A DNA stretch of 15,413 nt from an uncultured Succinatimonas sp. (GTDB lineage: Bacteria > Pseudomonadota > Gammaproteobacteria > Enterobacterales > Succinivibrionaceae), in assembly GCF_905203285.1 (NCBI RefSeq), contig NZ_CAJKVK010000046.1, positions 1 through 15,413 of the forward strand, read 5' to 3'. A program made the position numbers and the translations under genes. Shown here piece after piece: positions 14,778 through 15,413 of this stretch; within the stretch, counting starts at the first letter, position 1, and each line of letters starts with the position of its first letter. The notes beneath the pieces were generated by a model. It did not search any database, had not been told where the DNA came from, and saw nothing but the letters and a program-made list of their open reading frames with translations.

Positions 14778-15359
14778 TTATTTTTGCATCCACAACATCA
14801 TATTGTTATCAAAAAGAACGTTAAGTTTATCCGTGTCTTTTAACCATGCAAGATACGACCTTATCGTACTGCCGACAAGAACATACTGCTCAAAATTCAT
14901 AATCAAACCATATTCTGTAAACAACCGCTGCAGGATTACCTCAAAGAAAACAGGCTCTTTGCATAAAGAAACAATCTTTTCCGCAATTTCGTACACCATT
15001 TCAATGTTATATTGCGCAAGTTCATCAATATCTTCAGTTATGGCAGCATGCGAAGGAACAAACATTTTGGCCTGAAACTTTTTCACCATTTCAAGCGTTT
15101 TAATATAAGAAGAAACATCATAAATAAAACTAATCCGATACTTCTCTAATATATTCTTACTTGACAGACAATCTGCTAAAAACACTATATCGTCAGGAGT
15201 TCTGAATCCGACCATATCAAAGAAATGTCTCGGAAGCTTTATCACCTCAAAGCCATCGGGCAGCTCATTTTCAGTTAAGGATTCTGCATTGCTTTGTGCG
15301 GCTAAAAGAAACTTATGCCTCAAATCTTTGCATGGGTATCCGCCGTTTGACGTCCTCAC
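14778..15359 (-). pseudogene. Metallo-beta-lactamase-fold hydrolase, 5'-truncated
   Basis: This is the C-terminal two thirds of an MBL-fold metallohydrolase. It carries GGYPCKDLRHKFLLAA, LPRHFFDMVGFRTPDD (His45 of this fragment), VFLADCLSS (Asp63), FVPSHA (His104) and the family ending NFEQYVLVGSTIRSYLAWLK. These supply the downstream metal ligands. The N-terminal region of about 100 residues with the HxHxDH motif is missing. The only start available is GTG at 15359. Upstream the frame reads a few unrelated codons (AFRPVRTSN) and meets TAG at 15402-15404. The break therefore lies near 15345-15360, next to a GC-rich hairpin and a plus-strand open frame, pointing to truncation by another element. 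If expressed it should lack full metal binding. Confidence 0.7.
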
Positions 15360-15413
15360 CGGCCTAAAGGCCGATGATCCTACTGCTAAACAACAATATT
15401 GCTACTGTTGTAA
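15360..15413 (+). other. Possible plus-strand open frame running off the right edge
   Basis: In the plus strand, codons from within the MBL fragment onward read PFDVLTGLKADDPTAKQQYC without a stop to the window end. CGGCC-TAAA-GGCCG (15360-15373) forms a short hairpin. This may be the beginning of the element that truncated the MBL gene; too little is visible to name it. Confidence 0.25.

Noticed and set aside
1..15413. CRISPR array, tRNA or rRNA genes, toxin-antitoxin or other defence locus
   Set aside because: No regularly spaced repeats, no recognisable structural RNA sequence and no intact partner genes were seen. The Fic remnant has lost its active site and has no visible antitoxin.

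Overview
The window looks like a chromosomal segment of a moderately AT-rich gammaproteobacterium. Three things suggest this: a single-chain, roughly 1,300-residue PurL of the enterobacterial type, a perfect TGTGA-N6-TCACA CRP-type site, and a LacI-family regulator. An anaerobic gut lineage such as Succinivibrionaceae would fit the protein flavour, but that is inference and could not be tested by search.

Layout, left to right. Positions 1-407 hold no gene I can recognise. Positions 408-969 (minus) are a decayed Fic-family gene with a 7-bp tandem duplication that shifts the frame, an in-frame stop, and loss of the catalytic 3' half. A strong bidirectional hairpin terminator separates it from purL (1052-4951, minus), which is intact with its glutaminase triad. 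A divergent sugar/maltose O-acetyltransferase (5145-5804, plus) ends tail-to-tail with a nucleoside hydrolase, and their stop codons overlap.

The best-defined functional unit runs on the minus strand from about 9371 down to 5801. It has an upstream regulatory region, an MHS-type MFS transporter (7843-9219), a LacI-family regulator (6808-7809) and a nucleoside hydrolase (5801-6790), with intergenic gaps of 33 and 17 bp. The regulatory region contains a perfect CRP-type site, a perfect 16-bp palindrome (TTCTACACGTGTAGAA) overlapping the predicted -10/start site, and a second partial copy 118 bp upstream. This reads as a catabolite-activated, LacI-repressed operon for uptake and cleavage of a nucleoside-like compound. 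It also moves the transporter start to the internal ATG at 9219.

Further right are two tandem, related YbjJ-like MFS transporters on the minus strand. The downstream copy (9429-10574) is intact; the upstream copy (10648-11810) is split by a one-base frameshift in an A7/T7 run. Next comes an IS21-family element (about 11947-14600) with TG...CA ends and 22-bp-spaced terminal repeats. Its istA is frameshifted exactly where the first catalytic Asp should be, and its istB is intact. Beyond it lie short unexplained remnants and a 5'-truncated metallo-beta-lactamase-fold gene (14778-15359, minus), followed at the window edge by a different plus-strand open frame.

I found no CRISPR array, rRNA, tRNA or defence system. 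The most interesting material is the operator architecture with its transporter/hydrolase pairing, and the cluster of gene-decay and rearrangement scars (fic, MFS, istA, MBL gene). None of it amounts to a clearly new system.
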